Origin: Carboxylicivirga linearis
GTDB lineage: Bacteria; Bacteroidota; Bacteroidia; Bacteroidales; Marinilabiliaceae
Assembly (NCBI RefSeq): GCF_018271995.1
Contig: NZ_JAGUCO010000003.1
Coordinates: 310,001-374,000, forward strand
Direction: 5' to 3'
DNA: 64,000 bases
A program made the translations under genes and the position numbers. This document shows, in pieces, positions 8,246 to 16,082 of this stretch. Each line of letters starts with the position of its first letter. Within the stretch, counting starts at the first letter, position 1. Below the pieces are notes generated by a model. It saw only the letters and a program-made list of their open reading frames with translations. It had not been told where the DNA came from and ran no database searches.

Positions 8246-9730
8246 ATGAAGATATCCATTAACAAGAGAATAAGTGTGTTTGTGTTGATTTTCGGATCAC
8301 TTCTATCATTGCATGCACAAACATTTAATTTCCATTATAATCAAATTTCTCTCGGAGCTTTAATGGATACTATATCCAACCAAACAAATATTAAAATTTC
8401 CTATGATGCAAAAGCTGTTCCGGTTGACAGTATTATTGCAATAAACAAGAGTCAGATACATCCTTATGCTTTGTTACAATCAATTCTGAAAGAGAGAAAT
8501 TTAGTATTGTCTTTTAGTAACAACCAAATTGTAATAAGTGAATCCAATAAAAAGCAAGAAAGTCCATTTCTAAGGATCAAAGGAAAAGTGTGCGATGATG
8601 CTGATAGTTCAGCAATGCCGATGGTTAATGTTACCATAAAGAATAAAGCATTGGGCACAATAACTAATATGGATGGCAAATATGAATTCGTTGTTCCATC
8701 GGAATATATTAACGACACACTGGTGTTTTCTTATTTAGGGTATTTAAACAGTTTGTTTAAGGTTAATGAAGTTGATAGTCTGTTAACGGTACGAATGAAA
8801 AGTCATGATATTAAACTAAAAGAAATTGAAGTTCGATATCAGGAAGTAGATGATATAATTGAAGGAATTAAGAAAAATAAAGCAGATAATTATTTCAATA
8901 CTCAAACCATTTTAACCGGTTTTTTCAGAGAATCAATTAAGCAGGATAATAAGTTCGTGCAAGTGTCAGAGGCTATTATCCAAATTCAAAAACCTTCGTA
9001 TAAAAATCTTTTAAGTCTTGAAAGGGTAAGGTTTATAAAAGGTAGAAAGCTTTCAGGTTTGCACGCAATGGAATCGATTAATTTCAAACTCGAAGGAGGT
9101 CCTTATCAGTTCTCAAGAATTGATGTAGCCCGATATTTCGAATTTTTACCCAAAGAGGAAGATCAAAATACCTACAGGTATACCTATGAAGGTGTTAATT
9201 ACATGGATGATGAGATGGTATATCAGATTGGTTTTGCACCTGTTGACGATGATGGAGAGTTAAACTATCAAGGAAAGATAATGGTTCATTCACAATCTTA
9301 TGCAATCGTACATGTTGATTTTGAATTAACTAAAAAGTCACTAAGACACAGTAGAAAAGCCTTAATAAAGAAATCAACCAGAAGGATTAAAGCTAAACCT
9401 CTGAAGGCAAAATACTACATTGATTATAGAAGGTTGAACAATAAGTGGATACTCAATAAGGTTGGCGGAGAAATTGCCATATTTATCAACGATAAGGATC
9501 AAAAAATAGATTCAGAATTTGTAGGAATATCAGAATTATTAATTAGTAATTGTGAGTTTGATAAGGAAGAGCGTTTTAAGGCATCAGAGTTATTTAAACC
9601 CAATTATGTTTTGGCTGATGAGATTGAAGAAACAGATGAAAAATTCTGGGAAAATTATAATATTATAAAACCAGATGAGGAACTGGAGAAAGTATTTAAA
9701 GCCAGAAAAACACAAGAGAAAGAAAAATAA
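8246..9730 (+). CDS. STN domain plus carboxypeptidase-regulatory-like domain protein, no TonB barrel
   Basis: The 494-residue product has a signal peptide ending at LSLHAQ (residue 25). An STN domain (about 26-100) includes LGALMDTISNQTNIKISYD and an NNQIVIS end. A CarboxypepD_reg-like beta-sandwich (about 108-186) has IKGKVCDDADSSAMPMVNVT and TNMDGKYEF. About 250 further residues, rich in charged beta-strand-like segments, end in a coiled, lysine-rich tail (EKVFKARKTQEKEK). In the usual sigma/FecR/receptor locus this position holds a roughly 1000-residue SusC-type TonB-dependent receptor; here no plug or barrel is present. The C-terminal region resembles lone carboxypeptidase-like regulatory proteins of Bacteroidota (possibly DUF5686-related, low certainty). 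It may supply the STN signal to FecR. Confidence 0.82.
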   Translation: MKISINKRISVFVLIFGSLLSLHAQTFNFHYNQISLGALMDTISNQTNIKISYDAKAVPVDSIIAINKSQIHPYALLQSILKERNLVLSFSNNQIVISESNKKQESPFLRIKGKVCDDADSSAMPMVNVTIKNKALGTITNMDGKYEFVVPSEYINDTLVFSYLGYLNSLFKVNEVDSLLTVRMKSHDIKLKEIEVRYQEVDDIIEGIKKNKADNYFNTQTILTGFFRESIKQDNKFVQVSEAIIQIQKPSYKNLLSLERVRFIKGRKLSGLHAMESINFKLEGGPYQFSRIDVARYFEFLPKEEDQNTYRYTYEGVNYMDDEMVYQIGFAPVDDDGELNYQGKIMVHSQSYAIVHVDFELTKKSLRHSRKALIKKSTRRIKAKPLKAKYYIDYRRLNNKWILNKVGGEIAIFINDKDQKIDSEFVGISELLISNCEFDKEERFKASELFKPNYVLADEIEETDEKFWENYNIIKPDEELEKVFKARKTQEKEK

Positions 9731-9797
9731 GGTTGCTCTCAAAAAAGTTGATGGGACGATAAAATGAGTGGTTTTATTGCCTGTTCCGAAAGCAACC
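9731..9797. other. Nested inverted-repeat structure between convergent genes
   Basis: GGTTGCT (9731-9737) pairs perfectly with AGCAACC (9791-9797). Inside it, GGGAC (9753-9757) pairs with GTTCC (9783-9787, one G-T), and ATAAAA (9759-9764) pairs with TTTTAT (9772-9777) around a 7-nt loop. No T-run follows on the plus strand, so it is not a standard intrinsic terminator. It could be a 3' UTR structure, a processing or attenuation element, or a small RNA. Confidence 0.4.
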
Positions 9798-9823
9798 TCA
9801 TGGGATTGGTCATTGAAAAAATC

Positions 9824-10063
9824 CTATGCGCAATGTCTCTGTAAATAATCAATAGTAGATTTTACAGATGTTAATTGCACTACTTCGTCGTTTTTAATAT
9901 CAAGATCAAATTTCGTTTCCAAATAAAAAAGGAAACAATTCATGTCTAAATCATCAACAAAAAGCTCATCACGAAAGCTAGCTTCTTCACTAATTCGACT
10001 CTTAGGTACACCAGTTTTTCTTAAAACTTTGTACAAATTTCGTCTAATCGCTTTTGCATTCAT
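9824..10063 (-). CDS. Acyl carrier protein-like small protein lacking the phosphopantetheine serine
   Basis: The 79-residue product (ATG at 10063; an in-frame TTG lies 12 bases further out) aligns by eye with acyl carrier proteins. It has an amphipathic first helix, then a segment ending in FVDDLDMNCFLFYLETKFDL, and a closing VKSTIDYLQRH helix that matches the usual TV.DAVDYI end. The family attachment motif is D-S-L; here the sequence reads D-D-L, so the serine that carries 4'-phosphopantetheine is replaced by Asp. No fatty-acid or polyketide gene lies nearby. It may be a non-carrier structural or regulatory ACP paralogue. The fold assignment is moderate and the loss of serine is directly visible. 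Confidence 0.62.
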   Translation of the reverse strand: MNAKAIRRNLYKVLRKTGVPKSRISEEASFRDELFVDDLDMNCFLFYLETKFDLDIKNDEVVQLTSVKSTIDYLQRHCA

Positions 10064-10125
10064 AACTATAATCAATTATTAATTCATCTATAAGACAAAC
10101 TAAATTCTTTTTGGACGTACGTTTA

Positions 10126-10154
10126 TTTTGAATTTTTTTCAAAAAAATTCAAAA
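10126..10154. promoter_or_regulatory. Perfect 29-bp inverted repeat in a divergent promoter region
   Basis: TTTTGAATTTTTTT (10126-10139) is the exact reverse complement of AAAAAAATTCAAAA (10141-10154), with one central base. An ACGTACGT palindrome lies just before it (10115-10122). Both sit between the divergent ACP-like gene (start 10063) and the outer-membrane protein gene (start 10260). An operator, or an intrinsically structured or bent promoter element, is plausible; nothing here says which. Confidence 0.45.
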
Positions 10155-10215
10155 TTATTAATAATAATGGCGTAAGTGATTGTTATACAGTGTGAATAAT
10201 GCTAAAATAAAAATG

Positions 10216-10223
10216 TACATTTG
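10216..10223 (+). promoter_or_regulatory. Candidate Bacteroidota -7 element (TACATTTG)
   Basis: TACATTTG fits the TAnnTTTG -7 consensus of Bacteroidota and lies 36 bp upstream of the outer-membrane protein start at 10260. No convincing -33 TTG is seen at the usual spacing. Confidence 0.45.
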
Positions 10224-10259
10224 TAGCTTCTAATAATAAAATAACAAAGAAGGATTGAG

Positions 10260-11441
10260 GTGAGTAAGTGTTGGCGGAAAATGACAATAATAGTCATTGT
10301 GCTTTTGCGTGTTTTAATTTCTGTTCATGGTCAGGTTGATTCAACTAGTTTGATTATTAATAATCTGGACTCTCTTCGTTTTGCAAAAATCGAAAACAAA
10401 AATTTTAGGATTATGCCTTATCTGGCACCTTCCTACACTCCTGAAACTGAATTTTTACTGTCTTGCGGAGGTTTAATAACCTTTAAAACCCAGCAATTAA
10501 ATAGTCTTTTAAACCGGTCTTCAATACCTTTCTCACTTGGATATAGTTCAAATGGGGCTGTAACAATCAATATCCAGAATGTAATTTACCTTGCTGATGA
10601 TAGACTACGAACTTTAGGTGAGTTTATTTACAGAGATATGCCTGATAACTATTGGGGAGTTGGATATGAAAATGGATTGAATGTTCCTAAATCAAATCAA
10701 ACAACAGGGTATAAACGCATGTACTGGCGTTTTTATGAAAGGTTTATGTTTCGCACCTATAAAGATCTATTCATAGGAGCTGTAATAGATATGAATGGAA
10801 CTGTTGCTTCAGAGCTTAATGATTATATGAAACAGGATGAATATGTGCAGGCCAATGGAACTGAAATCAGTAATACCGGCTTTGGAATAGCTGTAGAATA
10901 TGATACAAGAGATTTTGTGCAGAATGCTTATGAAGGAGTGTTTGTAAGTGCTACTATGTTATTATTTCAACAATATTTGGGTGGAAACACGAGTTATAGA
11001 GTGGCTGAGTTTGATTATCGACAATACTTTAAAGTGCAGCGAGAAAGACGTACATTAGCTTGGATGATAAAAGCTCGCCATTCATTTGGCGATGAAATTC
11101 CATGGTCGGATATGGCTATGTTAGGTGGGCCGTTTAATATGCGAGGGTATACATTGGGGCGGTTTAGAGATAAAAATGCTTGGAGTCTAACGGCAGAGTA
11201 TCGACACATGTTTAAGCGCAAAACAATTAATAAACGAGGAGACTATAACAGTCGATTGGGTTATGTTACATGGTTGGGAGCTGGAACTGTATCGGGTCAA
11301 ATAAAAGAGTTTAATGGCTTATTACCCAATGCTGGTGTGGGCCTTCGATTTGAATTGCAGCCTCGTATGAATGTTCGGTTTGATTATGGTATAGCTAAAG
11401 GTGAAAACGGGGTGTATATTACTTTTTCTGAAGCATTTTAG
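10260..11441 (+). CDS. BamA/TamA-family (Omp85-like) outer-membrane beta-barrel protein
   Basis: The product has 393 residues from a GTG at 10260, or 386 from the ATG at 10281; GGATTGAGG just before the GTG favours the longer form slightly. A signal peptide ends near SVHGQ. There is no POTRA repeat: the mature protein is essentially a barrel with alternating strands. Late in the chain come LAWMIKARHSFGDEIPWSDM and the surface-antigen signature LGGPFNMRGYTLGRFRDK, followed by LRFELQPRMNVRFDYGIAKG. The GP..MRGY..G segment matches the conserved lid-loop region of bacterial surface antigen (Omp85) proteins. POTRA-less patatin- or BamA-related barrels of this length are common in Bacteroidota, with unknown cargo. 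It stands as a single gene. Confidence 0.82.
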   Translation: MSKCWRKMTIIVIVLLRVLISVHGQVDSTSLIINNLDSLRFAKIENKNFRIMPYLAPSYTPETEFLLSCGGLITFKTQQLNSLLNRSSIPFSLGYSSNGAVTINIQNVIYLADDRLRTLGEFIYRDMPDNYWGVGYENGLNVPKSNQTTGYKRMYWRFYERFMFRTYKDLFIGAVIDMNGTVASELNDYMKQDEYVQANGTEISNTGFGIAVEYDTRDFVQNAYEGVFVSATMLLFQQYLGGNTSYRVAEFDYRQYFKVQRERRTLAWMIKARHSFGDEIPWSDMAMLGGPFNMRGYTLGRFRDKNAWSLTAEYRHMFKRKTINKRGDYNSRLGYVTWLGAGTVSGQIKEFNGLLPNAGVGLRFELQPRMNVRFDYGIAKGENGVYITFSEAF

Positions 11442-11502
11442 AGTATCATTGACTTTGCTTGAGCTGTTAATAACTTTTACAAAACGGACTGATTTATTAA
11501 TT

Positions 11503-11531
11503 TTTGCACTTGCGTATCAATCTTATATTTG
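11503..11531 (+). promoter_or_regulatory. Candidate promoter of the DUF4494 gene
   Basis: TTTG (11503-11506) and TATATTTG (11524-11531) are separated by 17 bp. This matches the -33 and -7 elements used by Bacteroidota housekeeping sigma factor. The start codon is 21 bp downstream. Confidence 0.55.
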
Positions 11532-11552
11532 TAGCCATAAAAATAAAGAAGT

Positions 11553-12128
11553 ATGCAAAACTTATTTGAGTGTAAGGTAAAGTACGAAAAAATAGATGAG
11601 GCGTCAGGTAAGGAAAAGAAAGTGAGTGAAACCTATCTGATCGATGCCGTTTCCTTTACAGAGGCCGAATCTCGTATCTACAAAGAGATGGAGATGATGG
11701 TTCGTGGCGAATTTGTTGTAACCAATATTCGTAAGGCCAACTATACTGAGATTTTTGATAATGAAGATGGAGATCGTTGGTTTAAGAGTAAAATATCGTT
11801 TGCTTCGGTTGATGAAAAATCGGGTAAAGAGAAAAAGGTAAGTAACCAGATTTTGGTTATGGCAAGCAACGTAAAAGATGCTTTCGATAAAATCCATGAA
11901 GGAATGGGTGGAATGACTGTTGATTTTGATATTAATGCCATTTCTGAAAGTCCGATAATGGATTTCTTCCCTTATTTTAATGATGATGTGAACACCGAAA
12001 TACCAGCTCACCTTAAACCTATCGAACGTAACGAAGAAGTAGAAGAAGAGCAGGTGGTTGAAGAAGAAATCATCGAAGAAGATGAAGATACAGATGAACA
12101 AGTATATGATGAAGAAATTGATTCATAA
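11553..12128 (+). CDS. DUF4494 domain protein with acidic C-terminal tail
   Basis: The 191-residue cytoplasmic-looking protein has an internal duplication. The segment FECKVKYEKIDEASGKEKKV followed by SETYLIDAVSFTEAESRIY is echoed by FKSKISFASVDEKSGKEKKV followed by SNQILVMASNVKDAFDKIH. This is the DUF4494 arrangement, conserved in Bacteroidota and of unknown function. The last 40 residues are almost all Glu/Asp (EEVEEEQVVEEEIIEEDEDT), giving a strongly acidic tail. It stands alone, with its own promoter-like element and a terminator. Family recognition is good; no function can be claimed. Confidence 0.88.
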   Translation: MQNLFECKVKYEKIDEASGKEKKVSETYLIDAVSFTEAESRIYKEMEMMVRGEFVVTNIRKANYTEIFDNEDGDRWFKSKISFASVDEKSGKEKKVSNQILVMASNVKDAFDKIHEGMGGMTVDFDINAISESPIMDFFPYFNDDVNTEIPAHLKPIERNEEVEEEQVVEEEIIEEDEDTDEQVYDEEIDS

Positions 12129-12150
12129 TTTGTTTTTAACAAAATATTTA

Positions 12151-12182
12151 AAAAAAGGAGTCAGGGTATGACTCCTTTTTTT
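12151..12182 (+). terminator. Rho-independent terminator after the DUF4494 gene
   Basis: GGAGTCA-GGGTA-TGACTCC forms a perfect 7-bp stem with an A-run before it and TTTTTTT after it, 22 bp beyond the stop codon. Confidence 0.88.
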
Positions 12183-12275
12183 GTATCAGATTAGTTCCTT
12201 TTCTTAAGGACTATTAAAAAAATGTAAATCATACCTAAGTTGACAAAAGGCATATAATTTGTAATAACCTGCTCC

Positions 12276-12283
12276 TAATTTTG
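12276..12283 (+). promoter_or_regulatory. Candidate -7 element upstream of serine dehydratase
   Basis: TAATTTTG matches TAnnTTTG and lies 17 bp before the ATG at 12301. TTTG at 12258-12261 could be an upstream element, but the spacing (14 bp) is short. Confidence 0.35.
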
Positions 12284-12300
12284 GTTAAATTTTAAGAGCC

Positions 12301-13518
12301 ATGATGGAGTCGATTAAAGAGATTTATAAAATCGGAAGCGGACCTTCGAGTAGTCATACTATGGGACCGAAAAAGGCAGCTGAGATGTTTTTGAAGCGTC
12401 AGCCTGATGCGGCTCGCTATGAGGTTACTCTGTTTGGTAGTCTGGCAGCTACCGGAAGAGGTCACCTGACTGATTGGGCCATTGAAAAGGTTTTTAAAGA
12501 GAGGAAGCTAAAGATTAATTGGAGGCCGGATGTTTTTCTGCCTCGTCATTCGAATGCATTATCGTTTACCGCTTTTAATGATATGGGAGTTGAGCTGGAT
12601 AGCTGGACTGCATATAGTGTTGGAGGCGGCACTGTAATAGATGATTTTAAGCAGGAAGAAACTAAGGCTATTTACGAACTAACCACTTTGGATGAAATTC
12701 TTCAGTATTGCGATGATAATGGATTGCAGATTTGGGAGTACGTAGAAGAGGTTGAAGGAAAGGAAATCTGGGATTACTTAAGCAAGGTATGGAGAGCAAT
12801 GTCAAAAGCTGTTGAAAAAGGTTTAGATGAAGAAGGAACTTTGCCAGGAGCACTGAAGCTTCCACGAAAAGCAGCATCGTATTACACCAAGGCTAAAAAC
12901 TTTAGTGGAAAAATGGAGCGTAGATCCATGATTTTTGCTTACGCTTTGGCTGTATCAGAGCAAAATGCATCCGGAGGAACCATTGTTACGGCTCCAACAT
13001 GCGGTGCCTGTGGTGTAGTGCCAGCTGTTTTAAAGTTTGTTCAAACCTATTATAATGCTTCTGAGAAGAAAATATTGCGAGCCTTGGCTACTGCCGGTTT
13101 AATTGGTAATCTGGTAAAATACAATGCTTCTATTTCAGGAGCAGAAGTGGGGTGCCAGGGCGAAGTTGGAACAGCGTGTGCAATGGCATCTGCTGCAGCT
13201 ACTCAGTTGTTTGGTGGCAGTATCTTTCAGATTGAATATTCAGCTGAAATGGGACTGGAGCATCATTTGGGCTTAACATGTGATCCAATAGCCGGATTGG
13301 TTCAAATTCCGTGTATAGAGCGAAATGCTTTTGCCGCAGCGCGCGCGTTAAATCATAATACCTATGTTCTATTGTCTGATGGACGTCACCGAATTACCTT
13401 TGATGAAGTAGTACGCGCTATGAAACAAACGGGGCACGACTTACCAAGTTTATACAAAGAAACATCAACTGGCGGATTGGCTGTTTTTCACTCTAACAAG
13501 AAAGATTGTAAAGCATAA
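12301..13518 (+). CDS. sdaA: L-serine ammonia-lyase (iron-sulfur-dependent L-serine dehydratase)
   Basis: This 405-residue single-chain enzyme should deaminate L-serine to pyruvate and ammonia using a [4Fe-4S] cluster. The N-terminal beta-domain starts with the signature IGSGPSSSHTMGP. The C-terminal alpha-domain carries GGTIVTAPTCGACGVVPAVL, GEVGTACAMASAA and CDPIAGLVQIPCIERN, which hold the conserved cluster-binding cysteines. Length and domain order match the fused type found in E. coli SdaA/SdaB. Tandem ATGs at 12301 and 12304 leave a one-residue ambiguity. It is monocistronic, bounded by the terminator just after its stop. Confidence 0.96.
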   Translation: MMESIKEIYKIGSGPSSSHTMGPKKAAEMFLKRQPDAARYEVTLFGSLAATGRGHLTDWAIEKVFKERKLKINWRPDVFLPRHSNALSFTAFNDMGVELDSWTAYSVGGGTVIDDFKQEETKAIYELTTLDEILQYCDDNGLQIWEYVEEVEGKEIWDYLSKVWRAMSKAVEKGLDEEGTLPGALKLPRKAASYYTKAKNFSGKMERRSMIFAYALAVSEQNASGGTIVTAPTCGACGVVPAVLKFVQTYYNASEKKILRALATAGLIGNLVKYNASISGAEVGCQGEVGTACAMASAAATQLFGGSIFQIEYSAEMGLEHHLGLTCDPIAGLVQIPCIERNAFAAARALNHNTYVLLSDGRHRITFDEVVRAMKQTGHDLPSLYKETSTGGLAVFHSNKKDCKA

Positions 13519-13519
13519 A

Positions 13520-13545
13520 AAAATCCCGGTAAATCCCGGGATTTT
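13520..13545 (+). terminator. Rho-independent terminator after sdaA
   Basis: AAAATCCCGG and CCGGGATTTT pair over 10 bp around a 6-nt loop, starting two bases after the sdaA stop codon. The structure is symmetric, but the nearest minus-strand gene ends 173 bp away. Confidence 0.85.
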
Positions 13546-13717
13546 AAGCTCTAAAAATACAATTGTTGAATAAATCTGGTGATGACTCATTATGGAATGA
13601 ATCATATGTGCAAATATAGATTTATAAATGAGACTGCCAAATGATGCATGTTAGTCTAATGGATTAAAAGCTAGGATTGTATTTTGTATTTGCCTAAAAA
13701 TAGTAATTGAGAATGTT

Positions 13718-14416
13718 CTATAATAATAGTGGTAGCAACTGATCCAGTGCACTTATTTCATGAGTAATGTTCTTTTCGTGTTGTAATTGTTTGCTATTAA
13801 AAAAGACTTGATCGATTCCAGCTTTTATGGCCCCTTCGATATCTGCTTCGAGGCTATCTCCAATTACCAGTGCTTCTTTTTTACTTGTATTGCAGCTTCT
13901 AATAAAATAATCGAAGAAATAAGGATGTGGCTTTTGAACGCCTATCAACTCCGAGATATAAATATTTTTAAAGAATGGTGCCAGACCACTATTCTTTAAT
14001 TTTTTGCTTTGCACTTCGCGAAAACCATTGGTGATAATATGCATTTGATAATGCGGTTGCAGTTTCTTCAATACTTCAATGGTATTCGGGAATAGCCTAG
14101 TTTTAGTTGGGCTAACAGCAAGGTATTGTTTTGCAAATTCCTGTGCAATGGCTATGTCATCAAATCCAACTTCAGAAAATGGCAGATAAAAACGTTGCGT
14201 ATTTAATGTTTTCTTATCTACATTACCTTTTCTGTATTGACTCCATAAATACAAATTATGTGTTTCATAACGGGCATGAAAATCATTAAAATCATCGAAA
14301 TATTTATTCAGATGAAAGGAATCGAAAAGCTCGATGAGTGTTTCTTCCGAGTTGGCTTCAAAATCCCATAAAGTATGATCTAAATCGAAAAACAGATGTT
14401 TGTATTTTCTTTCCAT
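13718..14416 (-). CDS. YjjG-family HAD hydrolase (noncanonical pyrimidine nucleotidase)
   Basis: The 232-residue HAD-superfamily phosphatase has motif I FFDLDHTLWDFE (Asp11 nucleophile, Asp13), motif II MHIITNGF, Lys in GVQKPHPYFF, and motif IV LVIGDSLEADIEGAIKAGI. Residues 15-90 form the helical cap. The combination of DLDHTLWDF and GDSLEADI is typical of YjjG-like nucleotidases, which remove phosphate from noncanonical pyrimidine nucleotides; the substrate is inferred from family only. A TATCTTTG element lies upstream at 14432-14439. It is transcribed separately from the lipoprotein gene upstream, since a terminator lies between them. Confidence 0.85.
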   Translation of the reverse strand: MERKYKHLFFDLDHTLWDFEANSEETLIELFDSFHLNKYFDDFNDFHARYETHNLYLWSQYRKGNVDKKTLNTQRFYLPFSEVGFDDIAIAQEFAKQYLAVSPTKTRLFPNTIEVLKKLQPHYQMHIITNGFREVQSKKLKNSGLAPFFKNIYISELIGVQKPHPYFFDYFIRSCNTSKKEALVIGDSLEADIEGAIKAGIDQVFFNSKQLQHEKNITHEISALDQLLPLLL

Positions 14417-14431
14417 AACCGCAATTTGTTA

Positions 14432-14439
14432 CAAAGATA
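14432..14439 (-). promoter_or_regulatory. Candidate -7 element for the YjjG-like gene
   Basis: Read on the minus strand the sequence is TATCTTTG, fitting TAnnTTTG, and lies 15 bp from the ATG at 14416. Confidence 0.45.
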
Positions 14440-14456
14440 GTTTAGCTTTCAGCAAT

Positions 14457-14487
14457 AAAAAAGCGACCTCATATGAGATCGCTTTTT
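14457..14487 (-). terminator. Terminator after the coiled-coil lipoprotein gene
   Basis: AAAAAGCGA and TCGCTTTTT flank CTCATATGAG, giving a long, nearly perfect hairpin with T-runs on both sides. It lies 26 bp past the stop at 14513. Confidence 0.82.
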
Positions 14488-14512
14488 CAGTTGGAATTGA
14501 ATCCTGTATTTT

Positions 14513-15376
14513 TTAGTTAACCTGTACAACTAAATAACGAGATCTGCTCCAGAATGCTTCTTTATCAGCAATTTTTAGTACTATACTTCCTTCTTCTACT
14601 TCCTCTAAAGTATAAGATGATTCGGGATGCACAGTTAAGATCTTAGCTTTAGGACGGAATAAAGGAATGGAATCAATCTCACGATAGTCGATGGTAGTGA
14701 AATAATCTTCGTCATAACCTTCACCTGTTACCGTTTTTTTACTGAATAGTCCATTGCTTTCAATAATTTTTTGATCTAAAAGTTCCTTTTTAGTTCCAAA
14801 GACATAGTGGGCTTTATACAATTCTTCAGTAGCTTCTGCTAATTGCTGTTGAGTAGCATTTCTAACATTCTCCAATGAGTCAACAACACTTTGCAAACCG
14901 TCAATAGTAAAGTTTAACTCGGTTATTTCAAGGCTTTGATTTTCCAGTTGTTGTTTAAGCTTGATAATTTCCAGAGTTTTTTCTTTTAACTGATTATTTA
15001 AGCGTGTAACCAGTTTGTTAAGATTTGCATTGTTGGTTCCTGATTGCTTCAGGTCTTTTTCCAGTTTTGAAATCTGCTCTTTATTCTGAAGCATTAAATC
15101 ATAAATCAACTGAATGTCACTGTTGATTCGGTCTTCCAGAGCTTTTCCTGAAGCCTCGCCACTGGCAACGTTCATACTAATGATATTTTCTTTTTCTTTT
15201 ATTTGCTGTAGGTTATCGTCAATTGATATCATAGCAGTAACCAAACTGTTCATCTGTCGATCTTTCTCCGCTACAGCCATCATTAAAGAATCTTTTTCGC
15301 GTTTTACATCGCTTGAGTCAGTCATATTACAAGCTGATGTAAGTATGATCAGAACGATAGGAATAAGTTTTTTCAT
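14513..15376 (-). CDS. Coiled-coil lipoprotein, function unknown
   Basis: Starting from the ATG at 15376 the product has 287 residues. That start places a classic lipoprotein signal (KKLIPIVLIILTSAC, Cys16) at the N-terminus. A longer reading from 15421 would overlap rsmI and bury the signal. Residues about 25-190 are a long, heptad-like coiled coil (KLVTRLNNQLKEKTLEIIKL and neighbours). The last 90 residues form a compact beta-rich end with TVTGEGYDEDYFTTIDYREI. Similar envelope coiled-coil lipoproteins are widespread in Bacteroidota without assigned roles. It follows rsmI by 22 bp, so the two are probably in one operon. Confidence 0.8.
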   Translation of the reverse strand: MKKLIPIVLIILTSACNMTDSSDVKREKDSLMMAVAEKDRQMNSLVTAMISIDDNLQQIKEKENIISMNVASGEASGKALEDRINSDIQLIYDLMLQNKEQISKLEKDLKQSGTNNANLNKLVTRLNNQLKEKTLEIIKLKQQLENQSLEITELNFTIDGLQSVVDSLENVRNATQQQLAEATEELYKAHYVFGTKKELLDQKIIESNGLFSKKTVTGEGYDEDYFTTIDYREIDSIPLFRPKAKILTVHPESSYTLEEVEEGSIVLKIADKEAFWSRSRYLVVQVN

Positions 15377-15398
15377 ACAGTAAAATTTTTGTGGGTGT

Positions 15399-16076
15399 TT
15401 ACTTGTGTGCGTTTCCTTCAACTACAATTACTATTTCTCCTTTAACGGTTTTTGAAGAGAAATATTGTATAAGTTCTTCCAGCGTACCTGGCTTATTTTC
15501 TTCATGTAACTTACTTAATTCCCTCGAAACAGAAGCTCTTCTATCTTTTCCAAAGTGTTCAGCAAACTGTGTTAATGTTTTTACCAGCCGATAGGGCGAC
15601 TCATAAAAAATCATTGTTCTGTTTTCCTCCGCCAACAATTCTAATCGAGTTTTCCTTCCTTTTTTAGGAGGCAGGAAACCTTCAAAACAAAAGCGATCGT
15701 TGGGTAATCCAGAATTGACAATTGCCGGAATAAGAGCTGTTGCGCCAGGCAAACATTCAACTTCAACTTCTTCATCAAGGCATTTGCGAACTACCAAATA
15801 ACCTGGATCAGAAATGGCTGGTGTACCGGCATCCGATACCAAAGCTGCATTTTCACCTGCTAAGAGGCGGTTAACAACATTTTCAACCGTGGCATGTTCG
15901 TTGAATTTATGGTGCGACATCATTCGGGTGTTTACCTCAAGATGCTTTAGTAAGAAACCGGTTGTTCGGGTATCTTCCGCCAAAATAAAATCTACCTCCT
16001 TTAAAACCTTAATGGCTCGTAATGTAATATCCTCCAGGTTGCCGATGGGAGTCGGTACAACAAATAATTTACCCAT
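15399..16076 (-). CDS. rsmI: 16S rRNA (cytidine1402-2'-O)-methyltransferase RsmI
   Basis: This 225-residue tetrapyrrole-methylase-fold enzyme 2'-O-methylates C1402 in the decoding centre of 16S rRNA. It has all the family signatures: VVPTPIGNLEDITLRA at the N-terminus, ILAEDTRTTGFLLKHL, ALVSDAGTPAISDPGYLVV, the SAM-binding LPGATALIPAIVNSGLPNDR, FEGFLPPKKGRK and IFYESPYRL. The SRELSK-containing segment lies near residue 190. The protein is somewhat short because it ends right after the core domain, as do many Bacteroidota RsmI proteins. It lies 6 bp downstream of the acidic-linker protein gene. Confidence 0.96.
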   Translation of the reverse strand: MGKLFVVPTPIGNLEDITLRAIKVLKEVDFILAEDTRTTGFLLKHLEVNTRMMSHHKFNEHATVENVVNRLLAGENAALVSDAGTPAISDPGYLVVRKCLDEEVEVECLPGATALIPAIVNSGLPNDRFCFEGFLPPKKGRKTRLELLAEENRTMIFYESPYRLVKTLTQFAEHFGKDRRASVSRELSKLHEENKPGTLEELIQYFSSKTVKGEIVIVVEGNAHK

Positions 16077-16082
16077 ATCAGC

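Noticed and set aside
11604-12101. 165-codon minus-strand reading frame rich in Phe, Ile and His
   Set aside because: It lies wholly antisense to the DUF4494 gene; its composition is the complement of that gene's Glu/Asp-rich codons.
15377-15421. Longer N-terminus for the coiled-coil lipoprotein
   Set aside because: It would overlap the rsmI 3' end and place 15 hydrophilic residues before the lipoprotein signal; the ATG at 15376 is better.
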